A DNA stretch of 64,000 bases from OMII01 sp947467385 (GCA_044360075.1 JBIKLA010000014.1:33076-97075); one strand, 5' to 3'; positions 1-8,719 are shown, numbered from the stretch's first letter. Notes: generated from the letters alone by a model not told the origin. Program-made: numbers and translations.

Positions 1-36
1 CCGGAGGAGGACAGCCGAAGTGGCCATGGCCCGGCG

Positions 37-591
37 ATGCTGGCTCTTCTGGAGGTCTTCGTGGTGACGGTTTCTGCTGCCCCGCTGCGGCCCGGCTCGC
101 TTGAGGGGACGATGGGCACGCTACCGAACTACCTCTCTCGCTCCGATTTTCTGCAGGTTCTTGGGGATGCGGAGCTGCCGCCCCGGCTAATGGCACAGCT
201 TGGTAAGTGGCTTCGCGATTTCGGCGGGGCTCCCTGCGTTGAGCTCATTCGCGAGGCGCTGCAGACTCCGGGCTGCCCAGTGTCCTTCCTGGCCCGGATT
301 GTGAGTGAGGAGGGGCGTTATTCTGCATTTTCTGGGATGGCTGCCATAGTGTTAGCGCGGGCGCTCAAGGCGCAGCAGGTTCGTCACGGGGAGCGCGTGT
401 GCTCGGGGATGTGGAGCCTTAACCCAAGCCTCATTTCGCTCGTCATCAATGAGGCGCAGCGCCGGAAAGGGCGGGATGTCCTCAAGACTGTGCGCGAGCT
501 TTGCCCTGCGCTGGACCCGATCTTGCAATCCTGGATCTGTGAAGTGGCAGGGTCGGTAACACCCCGAAAGGGGCGCAGAAAAGGCAAATAG
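37..591 (+). CDS. hypothetical protein at left edge (possibly 5'-truncated)
   Basis: No family recognised. The frame is open from base 1 to the stop at 589-591, so the gene may begin before the window. Inside it, ATG 37 and ATG 112 are both possible starts; GAGGGG lies just before 112. The product (184 aa from 37) looks mostly helical, with a basic tail ending GRRKGK and no clear signal peptide, catalytic motif or long membrane span. It lies 80 bases before fliD on the same strand, so a link to flagellar assembly is possible by position only. Confidence 0.6.
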   Translation: MLALLEVFVVTVSAAPLRPGSLEGTMGTLPNYLSRSDFLQVLGDAELPPRLMAQLGKWLRDFGGAPCVELIREALQTPGCPVSFLARIVSEEGRYSAFSGMAAIVLARALKAQQVRHGERVCSGMWSLNPSLISLVINEAQRRKGRDVLKTVRELCPALDPILQSWICEVAGSVTPRKGRRKGK

Positions 592-610
592 TGCCGTCTC
601 CTAGACGGCA
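592..610 (+). terminator. short perfect hairpin after the first gene
   Basis: TGCCGTCT (592-599) pairs with AGACGGCA (603-610) across a 3-base loop, directly after the stop of the upstream gene. No run of T follows, so this may be a weak terminator or an mRNA 3'-end stabiliser ahead of fliD. Confidence 0.4.
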
Positions 611-671
611 TCAGTTTCCGCCTCGACCCTAAATTGCCGCTTTGTGGTTAACCCTCATCAGGCGGGTAATA

Positions 672-2078
672 ATGGCAGGGATAAATTTCTCAGGCCTAGC
701 CTCTGGGCTTGACACGGCGGCGCTCATTCAGGCGTCGAGTGACCAGATGCGCGCCTCGCGCGTGACGCCAAATCAAAAGCGGGTGACCGAGCTTGAGGAG
801 ACGAACACCGCCTTAGACGAGTTGAGCAACAAGCTCGACCTTCTCAAGACCTCACTGCGACAGTTCACAACACTCAACGGAGGCGGCGTCAGCAAGGTTG
901 CCTCGAGCAGCAAGGAGTCCGTCCTCACGGCATCTGCTTCCAACAGCGCGGTAAATGGCGCCTATACGGTGACCGTCAACACCCTGGCCAAGAACCACAC
1001 GTTTTGTTTTGACCGGACATTTGCGGCGCTCAATGAGGTGGTCGAGCCCGCATTGACGGGGGCGGAGCCGGTCGATCAGCGCACGATGTCCTTCACGATC
1101 GGAACTGGCGCGGAACAGGAGAACGTCGATGTCGTAGTTACGGACGGAAACTTCACGGCTTCGGACTTCGTCACAGCCTTCAATAACGCCAGCTCGAAAG
1201 CCGAGGCGTCGATAATAAACGTCGGAACCGAGTCCAGCCCGATCTACAAGGTAGTGCTCACCTCGAGCTATGAAGGAACGGAGAAGGGTGGCATATCGCG
1301 TACGGCGATTGGTTCGGGAATCCTCACAATGCTGACGTATGGCGAAGACCCAGCGGCGGATGCCACCATCATCGTGACCGGAATCGGTGTCGTGACGCGC
1401 AGCAGCAACACCATCTCTGACGTAATACCTGGCCTTACGATGACCCTCTCATCAACGGGGACATCAACGGTGCGCATCTCGGAGGATGCTGACACGACGG
1501 TCACCAAGGTCCAGGACTTCATTGACGCATATAACGACGTGGTCAAGTACATCGGTGAGAATAACCAAATAACGCGCGATGAGAGCAAGAGTGAGGCCGT
1601 AAACACGTTCGCGCCCCTTGCTAGCTCCCGCGTTGATGACAATGCGCTTGTCTCCCTCCGATCTGCCCTGTCAGGCGCAGCGTCTAGCGGAGGATCGGCC
1701 GTCCGTATTTTTGCGGACCTCGGCATAACGACCCAACGGGACGGCACACTAAGCTTTGACTCAACCAAGCTCAAAACCTCCATCAACAAGGAGCCCACGA
1801 GCGTCAGCGAGATCTTGCAGAGCTTTGCCGACACTGCAGCCACAACCGGCGGCACGATCGATGTCTACACCCGCTACAATGGCCTTCTCGACTTGACTCT
1901 CAATAATAACAAGGATGCCGTTTCGGATCTCAATGCGCGCATACAAGAGGCTGAAAAACAGATCGCCCGGCAGGAGGAGTCGCTTAAGGCCCGCTACGCG
2001 CGGCTTGAGGGGCTGATGAGCAAGCTACAACAGCAGCAGAGCTCCCTAACGAGCGCCCTTAGCGGCCTCGGCAGGTAG
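672..2078 (+). CDS. fliD: flagellar filament cap protein FliD (hook-associated protein 2)
   Basis: FliD caps the growing flagellar filament outside the cell and guides flagellin folding. The N-terminus MAGINFSGLASGLDTAALI is the family's opening signature. A coiled-coil N-terminal region (about residues 30-65) follows, then variable domains. The C-terminal FliD domain contains FIDAYNDVV, RSALSG and DLGITTQRDGTL, and ends in a long helix rich in K, E and Q. The length (468 aa) is normal. ATG 672 is chosen because it begins the conserved signature; an upstream in-frame TTG at 642 would add ten unrelated residues. No other flagellar gene lies in the window. The last 33 bases overlap the convergent DUF3108 gene. 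Confidence 0.93.
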   Translation: MAGINFSGLASGLDTAALIQASSDQMRASRVTPNQKRVTELEETNTALDELSNKLDLLKTSLRQFTTLNGGGVSKVASSSKESVLTASASNSAVNGAYTVTVNTLAKNHTFCFDRTFAALNEVVEPALTGAEPVDQRTMSFTIGTGAEQENVDVVVTDGNFTASDFVTAFNNASSKAEASIINVGTESSPIYKVVLTSSYEGTEKGGISRTAIGSGILTMLTYGEDPAADATIIVTGIGVVTRSSNTISDVIPGLTMTLSSTGTSTVRISEDADTTVTKVQDFIDAYNDVVKYIGENNQITRDESKSEAVNTFAPLASSRVDDNALVSLRSALSGAASSGGSAVRIFADLGITTQRDGTLSFDSTKLKTSINKEPTSVSEILQSFADTAATTGGTIDVYTRYNGLLDLTLNNNKDAVSDLNARIQEAEKQIARQEESLKARYARLEGLMSKLQQQQSSLTSALSGLGR

Positions 2079-3008
2079 GTTGTTTTCCGGTAGTGCAGGC
2101 CGCAGTTGGGCGCGCATCTCATCTGCGCCATCCGCCTTTACCATGATGATCGGATCTTCTTGCTCCGGAAGGGGGGAATAAGACTCGAGGTCGACGCTGA
2201 CGCTGCCGATGAACACTGAGCTTTCGATGCGGAGGATGTCCCGATCCTCGTCATCACTGACGAAGATGAACGCCTGACGAAGCTTGGAGCGGGGCTTAGT
2301 GGTCGTGAGGTTTCGGACCTGGGGCGAAATGACGATCGTTGGGCGCTCGCGGCCCTGGAACCGGATGTTTCGCCGGTCGACAGCGGTGAGCGTAATGAAG
2401 TAGCGGCTCTTGCCGTTGAACACGTCGAAGTGCCGCACGTCGCCAACGTTCCAATCGAGGCTGCGCGCCAGAAAAGCCGCGCCGATCGGATCGAGCGTTT
2501 GGTTGTTCGGGCTGAATTCGACGTACTTTTGGTTGGCAGCGATATCCCCCGTTTGCCGCACCGCCGAGATCTTGTTTGCGTCAGGCTCAAAGCGCATCTC
2601 GATCGTCTTGTGGCGAGAGTTCTCTCGATGATCAATTGAGAGGCTTATCGACGACAGGTCATCAGACTTGAGAAGCCCACGCGCTTCGTATCGCAGCTTG
2701 TAGAGAAGATCGACGCCGCTATAGGTGCGGGCCGCCGCAGTGATGAAGTATCGGCTGCCATCCTCGCGCACGGTCAGGGAGCATGAGGCGGCAGTAATGC
2801 CTTCCCATCCAACGCTGTACTCATAAATGCCGGGGCGCGGCTTGTAGGCCACCCGAGCCGGCCGGTATAGGGGTGTAGTGACTTTAACGAGGTCAGGGGG
2901 TATGTAATCGTCAGCGCGTGCGGTCATTGAACAACACAGGATGCTACAGCCAAGAACGCTCGCAGCGAGGCCAGACATCAGCTTGTGGGCGGGGCACAGA
3001 AGATTCAT
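2046..3008 (-). CDS. DUF3108 family exported protein
   Basis: A secreted protein of about 320 aa of the DUF3108 type. The N-terminus has a hydrophobic signal stretch (about residues 10-32) ending TARA before DDYIPP; a lipobox-like VLGC also occurs inside it. The mature part shows the family pattern of beta-rich segments: GIYEYSVGWEGI, SGVDLLYKLRYEARG, DPIGAAFLAR, then a domain with DVFNGKSRY. DUF3108 proteins are periplasmic or outer-membrane-associated and of unknown function. ATG 3008 is preferred over a GTG at 3023. The gene is convergent with fliD and overlaps its end by 33 bases. The 172 bases between its start and the divergent gene at 3181 should hold both promoters; no clear hexamers are seen. 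Confidence 0.8.
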   Translation of the reverse strand: MNLLCPAHKLMSGLAASVLGCSILCCSMTARADDYIPPDLVKVTTPLYRPARVAYKPRPGIYEYSVGWEGITAASCSLTVREDGSRYFITAAARTYSGVDLLYKLRYEARGLLKSDDLSSISLSIDHRENSRHKTIEMRFEPDANKISAVRQTGDIAANQKYVEFSPNNQTLDPIGAAFLARSLDWNVGDVRHFDVFNGKSRYFITLTAVDRRNIRFQGRERPTIVISPQVRNLTTTKPRSKLRQAFIFVSDDEDRDILRIESSVFIGSVSVDLESYSPLPEQEDPIIMVKADGADEMRAQLRPALPENNLPAEAAKGAR

Positions 3009-3180
3009 GTCGCTCTCGAGCACATCCTCGCGGTGAGAACCTCTTGATAGTAGCGGTTAGGCGACGGCGAGCACCAGCTCTTAGTGGCGGCGGCAGAAGA
3101 GACGTGCCCCGCGGAGCAGGGTTTTGGGACCATCTCCCCTTTACCCTGCCAGGGTGCTATATAAAACATAGTTTGTAAAT

Positions 3181-3765
3181 ATGGATTTCCTCTCCTCGCT
3201 TCAAAAAGAGTGCCCAGGATTCTATGCGCTCTTAAGCAAGCTCTTCAGCCTGGCTGATGCCTCCGAGATTGCGGGGGATTACGGCCAGTGCGCTGCCGTC
3301 GGGGCAAATGTCGAAGAGGGCTTTGAGCGTGAGGAGGGGGTGTCTTTCAGGCCTCGCATCGCCCGCATTGCGACGATCCTGGTCAAGGAAGCCGGGATCC
3401 GGGATGTACCGACCGTTCGGGCGGCGATATTCGCTTGCGCAGCGGTCCGAGGTCTTCCTGTCGAGTGCCCAGAGCGGCGGGTGAGAGAGATGGCCGCAGA
3501 GGCATTAGGGGCTCGCGGCGAAAAGCTGCTGTCACCCCACGCGTATGCTATCGCGGCAGCGGTAGAGATTGATACTATCCGACACTTGCATATGACTTCA
3601 TGGTCTCCGAGCAAGAAGGAGCAGCGACTTTTGGAAGCCCAGGAGCTTGTGATCCGTCCTGTTCAAGGCGAGGCGGCCGATGCCGTAGTTCTGCGCACCA
3701 AGCTTTCCCACGCGATTCATCTTCAGGCGCGCAGTTTGCGCGGGTCATCGCCGGAGGGCCTGTGA
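3181..3765 (+). CDS. hypothetical helical protein, possibly a degenerate HD-domain protein
   Basis: 194 aa, alpha-helical, cytoplasmic by appearance. The segment IARIATILVKEAGIRDV followed by AAIFACAAVRG resembles the HD/RelA-SpoT hydrolase core, where an HD pair normally follows the AA-I-L helix; here the pair is replaced by CA. A later stretch, IDTIRHLHMTSW, resembles the family's C-terminal helix. If the resemblance is real, metal-dependent phosphohydrolase activity is probably lost. The stop overlaps the plsC start (TGATG), so the two are translationally coupled and may act together in phospholipid or (p)ppGpp-linked control; this is inference. Confidence 0.65.
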   Translation: MDFLSSLQKECPGFYALLSKLFSLADASEIAGDYGQCAAVGANVEEGFEREEGVSFRPRIARIATILVKEAGIRDVPTVRAAIFACAAVRGLPVECPERRVREMAAEALGARGEKLLSPHAYAIAAAVEIDTIRHLHMTSWSPSKKEQRLLEAQELVIRPVQGEAADAVVLRTKLSHAIHLQARSLRGSSPEGL

Positions 3766-4553
3766 TGAGGACCAAGAGAGGGATGCTGCACTCGGCCGTA
3801 AGCTGGCTTAGCACGCCGGTATATACCGTCACCTTTTTCGCGATATTGTGCGTGTTTCACGTTTTTCAGCGGATTGGGGCCCTGTTTGGCCGGCGCGCCC
3901 AGAAGTGGGTGCTCGATCGCATGAACGCAGCGATCGTGTGGAATATACGGATCCTTACGGGAGCGTCATACCGAGTGATCGGAAAGCCATGCCTGCCGCA
4001 GGGGCGCTCGGTCATTCTCGTCTCCAATCACCAAAGCATGTACGACATTCCGATGATCATGTGGATCTGTCGCGAGCGCGAGATAGGATTTATTGCAAAG
4101 AAGGAGCTTGGGCGCGGGATTCCAAGCATCTCATATGCGCTACGAACGCTCGGCTCGGCGCTGATTGATCGCTCGGACCCACAGGCCTCGATCGCCACCA
4201 TTCGTGAGTTTGGCGAGCGAAAAGAGGCTGACAAGCAGGTCGCCGCGATCTTTCCGGAGGGCACGCGTGCTCGTGAGGGCGCGATGAAGCGCTTCAAGGT
4301 GACCGGATTTCGCGCCCTCATGGGCACCATGCCGAGTGCCCTAATCCAGCCGATCGCGATCAGGGGAAACTGGGAGCTTCTGCGGAATAACTTTCTCCCG
4401 CTGCCGTTTGGCACCTCAATCGAGGTTGAATTTCTTCCCCCGATTGAGCCTGGGAGTCGAGATGCGGAGGAGGTTCTTGGGGAGGCGGAGCGCCTGATAA
4501 GGCGCTCAGTGGAGCAGCCAGTTGCCGAGAATGTCGACCCGGCTGCTGTGTAG
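3765..4553 (+). CDS. plsC: 1-acyl-sn-glycerol-3-phosphate acyltransferase (PlsC family)
   Basis: Transfers an acyl group to lysophosphatidic acid to give phosphatidic acid at the inner membrane. Acyltransferase motif I NHQSMYD supplies the HX4D pair (His89, Asp94), motif III is FPEGTR from residue 163, and motif IV has IQPIAIRG. An N-terminal hydrophobic span (about residues 12-32) anchors it. The 262-aa length is typical. ATG 3765 overlaps the upstream stop by one base and has GGAGGG seven bases before it; the longer frame upstream of this ATG only shadows the previous gene. Confidence 0.9.
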   Translation: MRTKRGMLHSAVSWLSTPVYTVTFFAILCVFHVFQRIGALFGRRAQKWVLDRMNAAIVWNIRILTGASYRVIGKPCLPQGRSVILVSNHQSMYDIPMIMWICREREIGFIAKKELGRGIPSISYALRTLGSALIDRSDPQASIATIREFGERKEADKQVAAIFPEGTRAREGAMKRFKVTGFRALMGTMPSALIQPIAIRGNWELLRNNFLPLPFGTSIEVEFLPPIEPGSRDAEEVLGEAERLIRRSVEQPVAENVDPAAV

Positions 4554-4594
4554 CTTGAATTGTTCCAGGAATACGTCTAAAACTGCCGCAGTAG

Positions 4595-4677
4595 GCCGGA
4601 GTGGCGGAATGGTAGACGCGGCGGATTCAAAATCCGCTATCCGCGAGGATATGGGGGTTCAAGTCCCTTCTCCGGTA
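4595..4677 (+). tRNA. tRNA-Leu (anticodon CAA)
   Basis: Acceptor GCCGGAG (4595-4601) pairs with CTCCGGT (4670-4676), followed by discriminator A. The anticodon arm GCGGA-TTCAAAA-TCCGC gives anticodon CAA. There is a long variable arm as expected for class II tRNA-Leu, and the T-loop is TTCAAGT. CCA is not encoded. Confidence 0.95.
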
Positions 4678-4778
4678 TTTATTTTCCAGGGAGCATACTC
4701 CCTCTGGCGCAGGCCTCCGACTCGCCACCCGAACTGTAGCCAGCTCCGGTAGGGCTGGCTTCAAGCAAGCAGGCTCAT

Positions 4779-5264
4779 ATGGCACAGACATCATACTCGG
4801 CGGCGAGCGTGCTGCAGGTCCCCGGCGCCAAGGTCGCCATCATCGCTTCAAAGTGGTATCGCGAGATATCAGAATCAATGATAGCGCGGTGCGAGCCTCT
4901 GCTTAGGGAAGGTGGGTGCCACCAGCCGGATGTTCATATCGTTCCGGGCTGCCTTGAGATTCCGCTTGCGGCGCGCCGCCTCATGCAGTGCGACCCATCG
5001 CTTGAGGCGATTATTGTATTTGGTGTGATCCTTAAGGGCGACACCTACCACTTCGACATCGTAAAAGATCTTTGTATGAGCGGGCTCGAGCGCGTCATGT
5101 TCGAATGTGACGTTCCCGTGATTAACGAGATACTCCCAGTCAACTCCATAGAGGACGCGCGTGCGCGCAGCGGTGAGGATGACAAGAACAAGGGGATCGA
5201 GGCTGCCCTCGCAGCTCTGGAGATAATCCACTGGAGGCGCCGGTATCCTCTTCCGGCGCGGTAA
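4779..5264 (+). CDS. ribH: 6,7-dimethyl-8-ribityllumazine synthase
   Basis: Condenses 5-amino-6-ribitylamino-uracil with dihydroxybutanone phosphate in the penultimate step of riboflavin synthesis. Family motifs are present in order: VAIIASKWYREI at the N-terminus, PGCLEIPLAARRL (usually PGAFEIP), and GVILKGDTYHFDIV with the active-site His, then the C-terminal helix GIEAALAALEI. The length (161 aa) is normal. The usual GVLT segment is altered (VINEILPVNSIEDA), giving a somewhat divergent C-terminal third. No other rib gene is nearby. The 101-base leader after tRNA-Leu has two short hairpins (4686-4707, 4738-4760) but no recognisable FMN riboswitch. Confidence 0.88.
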   Translation: MAQTSYSAASVLQVPGAKVAIIASKWYREISESMIARCEPLLREGGCHQPDVHIVPGCLEIPLAARRLMQCDPSLEAIIVFGVILKGDTYHFDIVKDLCMSGLERVMFECDVPVINEILPVNSIEDARARSGEDDKNKGIEAALAALEIIHWRRRYPLPAR

Positions 5265-5609
5265 CGCTTCCCTTTGTACATTGCATGGCTCTGTCATGCG
5301 CTCCGCTGTGGACGTAACACCTCAGTGCGCCCATGCAGTGCGTCGCATGCCGAGTTCTCTTCAGGCAAAACCCCAAACAGCCGATAGCCCCGTCGTATAG
5401 GTCGTCTCCGTATGCATCGTATGAGGGCTTCCCTGCTGATAGCAGCTCTTGTGGCGACAACCACTACCGGACAGGAAGTGGCGGCGCCACAGCGCGCCGT
5501 CCTCCCCGGCAAGGAAGCGTCCTCGCCATTCCACGCGCTCGGGCCGTCTGCTTTGAGAAGGATCGAAGTGGGAACCGCTCGCGCTCACAAACGATCCAGC
5601 GGTAAGGGC
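5265..5609. other. gap between ribH and the photolyase gene
   Basis: 345 bases between the ends of two convergent genes. No RNA gene, repeat or T-tailed hairpin is seen. A plus-strand frame from 5421 starts with a signal-peptide-like sequence but runs into the antisense of the photolyase gene; it may be a decayed small gene. Confidence 0.5.
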
Positions 5610-6998
5610 TCAGCGCTTGGGCTGGCACTCCCTAAACATCTCTTCGGCGATCACTTTTTGTGTTGCATGTTCCACGATAGGCGCGGGGTAGTCGACGGAG
5701 CGCGTGATATCCTGCTCATACATGTGGTGAATGTACTTCGGCTTGAGGTCCTTAAGCTCCGGAATCCAGTGCTTGATGTAGGCACACTCGGAGTCGAAGC
5801 GCTCCTGCTGGAGCCACGGATTAAAGATGCGGAAGTACGGCTGCGCATCGCACCCAGTTGAAGCCGCCCACTGCCAGCTGCCATTGTTGACGCTCGGGTC
5901 ATAGTCCGTGAGGTGTTGGGCGAAGAACTCCTCGCCGCGTTGCCAGCTGATGTGGAGATCCTTCACGAGGAATGAGGCGACGATCATCCTCACCCTGTTG
6001 TGCATGAAGCCGGTCGTGACGAGCTCTCGCATGCCAGCATCGACAATAGGGAAGCCGGTTACGCCTTTGCACCAAGCCTGAAACAGAGCCTTGTCGTCGT
6101 TCCACTCGATTTTGTCATAGATGCGATGGAAGGCGCCCTTGAACACGTGCGGAAAGTGGAAGGCGATATGTGTGAAAAAGTCCCGCCAGTACAGCTCCCG
6201 AATGAGGGTGTGCCCCGGGCCGAACTTGTCGGCGATGCAGTGGTAGGCCTCACGAATAGAGACCGTTCCGAATTTATTGTGCGGAGCCAAGCGGGTTGTC
6301 CCGCGCACTGCCGGGAGGTTTCGTTCGTCGTCGTAGCTAGAGAAGTCCCCGATGGTTTTCAGGATCCCGAGGCCGCGGCTTCTTCCGCCCGCGCTCAAGC
6401 GCTGAGGCGCAGAGGCCTCGGGCCAGAAATCCCTAGGTGACACGAGTGCGCCCTTAAAGTGCGCGGCGGCGCTCAGTGTCCCTCTCGGCGCACCCGTAGG
6501 CTTTGCTACAGGAAGCTTGGATGCCTTCTTGAAGAATGGGGTGTACACGGTATACGGCTTACCGTCGTCCTTGCCGAACGCGGATGGGTCCACAAGCAGC
6601 ACATCTGAGAGCGCAGAGCAGGGAACGGACAGCGAGTGGCATTTTTTTGCAATAGCCTCATCACGGGCGCGGCTAAAGGGGGTGTAGTCCTTGTTGAAGA
6701 ACACGGCCTCGATCTTGAGGTCGCGCACGAGCTGCGCTATCACCTCGTCGTGCTCACCCTTGAGCACCAGAAGCTGGCCGCCGCGCGCGGCTATGTCTTG
6801 GGCAAGCTCCTCAAGGCTTTCAATCATGAACGCTAGGCCGTTGGCCGAGCGGTATCGATGCTTGCCTACCTGAGCCTCATTGAAGATGAAGCAGGTGACA
6901 ACCTCTGAGGCGCTGGAGAGCGCGGCCTGGAAGGCCGTGTTGTCAAAGAGCCGAAGATCCCGGCGAAAGACATGAAGAACGCGCTTGTATGTTGCCAT
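5610..6998 (-). CDS. phr: deoxyribodipyrimidine photo-lyase (class I CPD photolyase/cryptochrome)
   Basis: Repairs UV-induced pyrimidine dimers using light and FADH-. The N-terminal Rossmann-like antenna domain begins VLHVFRRDLRLFDNTAF. The C-terminal FAD domain contains ELYWRDFFTHIAFHFP, GFPIVDAGMRELVTTGFMHN, and NNGSWQWAASTGCDAQP followed by YFRIFNP, the class I flavin/DNA-binding core. The length (462 aa) is normal. It is the last gene of a three-gene minus-strand operon, starting four bases after the iron-sulfur photolyase stop. Two photolyase types in one transcript suggest a dedicated light-repair unit. Confidence 0.95.
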   Translation of the reverse strand: MATYKRVLHVFRRDLRLFDNTAFQAALSSASEVVTCFIFNEAQVGKHRYRSANGLAFMIESLEELAQDIAARGGQLLVLKGEHDEVIAQLVRDLKIEAVFFNKDYTPFSRARDEAIAKKCHSLSVPCSALSDVLLVDPSAFGKDDGKPYTVYTPFFKKASKLPVAKPTGAPRGTLSAAAHFKGALVSPRDFWPEASAPQRLSAGGRSRGLGILKTIGDFSSYDDERNLPAVRGTTRLAPHNKFGTVSIREAYHCIADKFGPGHTLIRELYWRDFFTHIAFHFPHVFKGAFHRIYDKIEWNDDKALFQAWCKGVTGFPIVDAGMRELVTTGFMHNRVRMIVASFLVKDLHISWQRGEEFFAQHLTDYDPSVNNGSWQWAASTGCDAQPYFRIFNPWLQQERFDSECAYIKHWIPELKDLKPKYIHHMYEQDITRSVDYPAPIVEHATQKVIAEEMFRECQPKR

Positions 6999-7002
6999 GT
7001 GG

Positions 7003-8544
7003 TTACAGCTTCTCTAGGTTTGCGAGGAGTTTCTTCGCCTGGGAGGTTATCTCCTCGATCTCTTTTGGCGACATCTTGTCGATCAGCCGGTAGCCCATGC
7101 CGATGCGAGGATTGCCCTCAAGCTTCTTACGCTGAGTGATGAGAAAATTCCAGTACAGGCTATTGAAAGGGCACGCCTTATCGCCGGTGCGCTCCTTTAG
7201 GCTGTACGCGCACCCCTCGCAGTAATTCGACATCTTGTTGATATAGTTGGCGCTTGAGACGTATGGCTTGGTCCCCACGATGCCGCCATCCGCGAATTGG
7301 CTCATGCCGCGGGTGTTTGGAAGCTGTACCCACTCAAGCGCGTCGGCGTATATCCCGAGGTACCACGCATCGACCTCATCTGGATTGATGCCGGCCAAGA
7401 GCGCAAAGTTGCCTGTCACCATGAGCCGCTGAATGTGGTGAGCGTACGCGTCCTCAAGCGACTGCTGAATAGATTGCTTGAGGCATTGCATCTCCGTCTC
7501 GCCGTCCCAGAAAAAGTGGGGCAACGGGCGCGAGAAGCCAAAAAAGTTCAGGCTCCGATACTCCGGCATGTGTGCCCAGTAGACGCCGCGCATGAACTCT
7601 CTCCATCCTGCGATCTGGCGAACGAAGCCCTCGATCTGTGCGATTGAGATCTTGCCTTTGCTTCGGTGAAACGCGCCAATTGCGGCCTCGATCACCTCAG
7701 CCGGCGAAATGAGCTTGACGTTCATCGAGAATGAGAGCTTTGAGTGGTACAGCAACCGATGGTCGGTGCGCATCGCGTCCTGATACGTGCCGAAGAGGGG
7801 CAGGAGATGCTCACAAAAGTGCTTCAGCAGCACTAGCGAGTCAGCACGGGTCACGGGCCACGTGAAATGCTTGGCATCAACCGAGCCGATAGATGGGATT
7901 GACTGCTTTTTAAGAAGGGACACAAGCGCGGACACATCGCGCGGGAACTCCAGCGGGGGAGGGGGTGTAACCGACGCGGGAAGCTTTTTACGGTTCTCGG
8001 AATCGAAGTTCCACTTTCCGCCGAGCGGCTTGCCCTTCTCCATGAGGATGTCGTGTTTGCGCCGGACCTCATGGTAGAAGGTCTCCATGACGTAGCGTTT
8101 GTGTCCCTTGAAGACGTCCTGGAACAGCTCCGCCTGGACGAGGAAATGCTCGGAGCTTACCCGGCGGGAGGGAACCGGCAGGGATGCGCAGAGAGACTCA
8201 AGCGACTCCTTAACCCTGAACTCATCCGGCTCCTGGTATTCCAGGGCGGAGAAATTCCCCGCTGACAGGATCTCCCGCACGTTCTCGGCAAAGGAATGCC
8301 GGTTGGCCGCATCGTCGAGGGTGATGTAGCGCACCGTGAATCCGCGGGCCGACACCTCCTCTGCAAAAGCCCGCATGGCAGCGAAAAATCCGATGATCTT
8401 TTGAATGTGGTGCTTAACGTATGTTGCCTCTTCTCGCACCTCCATCATCAGGTACACGGCACCGGCGGCAGGCTGCGAAAACCATGAGTGATTGATGTTG
8501 AGCTGGTCTCCAAGGACGAGGCGCAGGATGGGCTTCATGTTCAT
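7003..8544 (-). CDS. iron-sulfur bacterial cryptochrome/(6-4) photolyase (photolyase-related protein)
   Basis: Belongs to the FeS-BCP (DPRP) branch, represented by Agrobacterium PhrB, which repairs (6-4) photoproducts and carries FAD and a [4Fe-4S] cluster. The four cluster cysteines are in place at Cys354, Cys442, Cys445 and Cys458 with the family spacing (CEGC, then ACPF). YAHHIQRLMVTGNFALLAG is the conserved flavin-domain signature, and LVLGDQLN opens the N-terminal antenna domain. The length (513 aa) is normal; ATG 8544 or 8538 could start it. It follows the DUF2256 gene by seven bases and precedes phr by four. Confidence 0.93.
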   Translation of the reverse strand: MNMKPILRLVLGDQLNINHSWFSQPAAGAVYLMMEVREEATYVKHHIQKIIGFFAAMRAFAEEVSARGFTVRYITLDDAANRHSFAENVREILSAGNFSALEYQEPDEFRVKESLESLCASLPVPSRRVSSEHFLVQAELFQDVFKGHKRYVMETFYHEVRRKHDILMEKGKPLGGKWNFDSENRKKLPASVTPPPPLEFPRDVSALVSLLKKQSIPSIGSVDAKHFTWPVTRADSLVLLKHFCEHLLPLFGTYQDAMRTDHRLLYHSKLSFSMNVKLISPAEVIEAAIGAFHRSKGKISIAQIEGFVRQIAGWREFMRGVYWAHMPEYRSLNFFGFSRPLPHFFWDGETEMQCLKQSIQQSLEDAYAHHIQRLMVTGNFALLAGINPDEVDAWYLGIYADALEWVQLPNTRGMSQFADGGIVGTKPYVSSANYINKMSNYCEGCAYSLKERTGDKACPFNSLYWNFLITQRKKLEGNPRIGMGYRLIDKMSPKEIEEITSQAKKLLANLEKL

Positions 8545-8551
8545 CTGGCGG

Positions 8552-8719
8552 TTACCGTTGGTGCGCGCTTGAGCGCCTGCAGCGCTCGCTACAGTAGACG
8601 ACCCTGTCCCAGTTTAGGCGCCAGCGCTTGCGCCACGAAAATTGCAGGCCACACACCGGGCAGATCTTGGTCGGCAGGCGTTCCTTGAACCCTTTGACGG
8701 GGGTTTTTGTCATGCGCAT
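8552..8719 (-). CDS. DUF2256 zinc-ribbon-like small protein
   Basis: A 55-residue protein beginning MRMTKTPVKGFKERLPTKIC. It has two Cys pairs: CPVC near residues 20-23 and YCSERC near residues 42-47, joined by FSWRKRWRLNWDRV. This matches DUF2256, small zinc-ribbon-type proteins that often sit beside iron-sulfur photolyase-related genes. Alternative start at the second Met (8713). It ends seven bases before the FeS-photolyase start, so the two are almost certainly co-transcribed. Its role is unknown; metal delivery or DNA/flavoprotein assembly would be guesses. Confidence 0.87.
   Translation of the reverse strand: MRMTKTPVKGFKERLPTKICPVCGLQFSWRKRWRLNWDRVVYCSERCRRSSAHQR

Noticed and set aside
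4678..4778. FMN riboswitch upstream of ribH
   Set aside because: The leader is only 101 bases and shows two simple hairpins without the conserved multi-branched RFN pattern.
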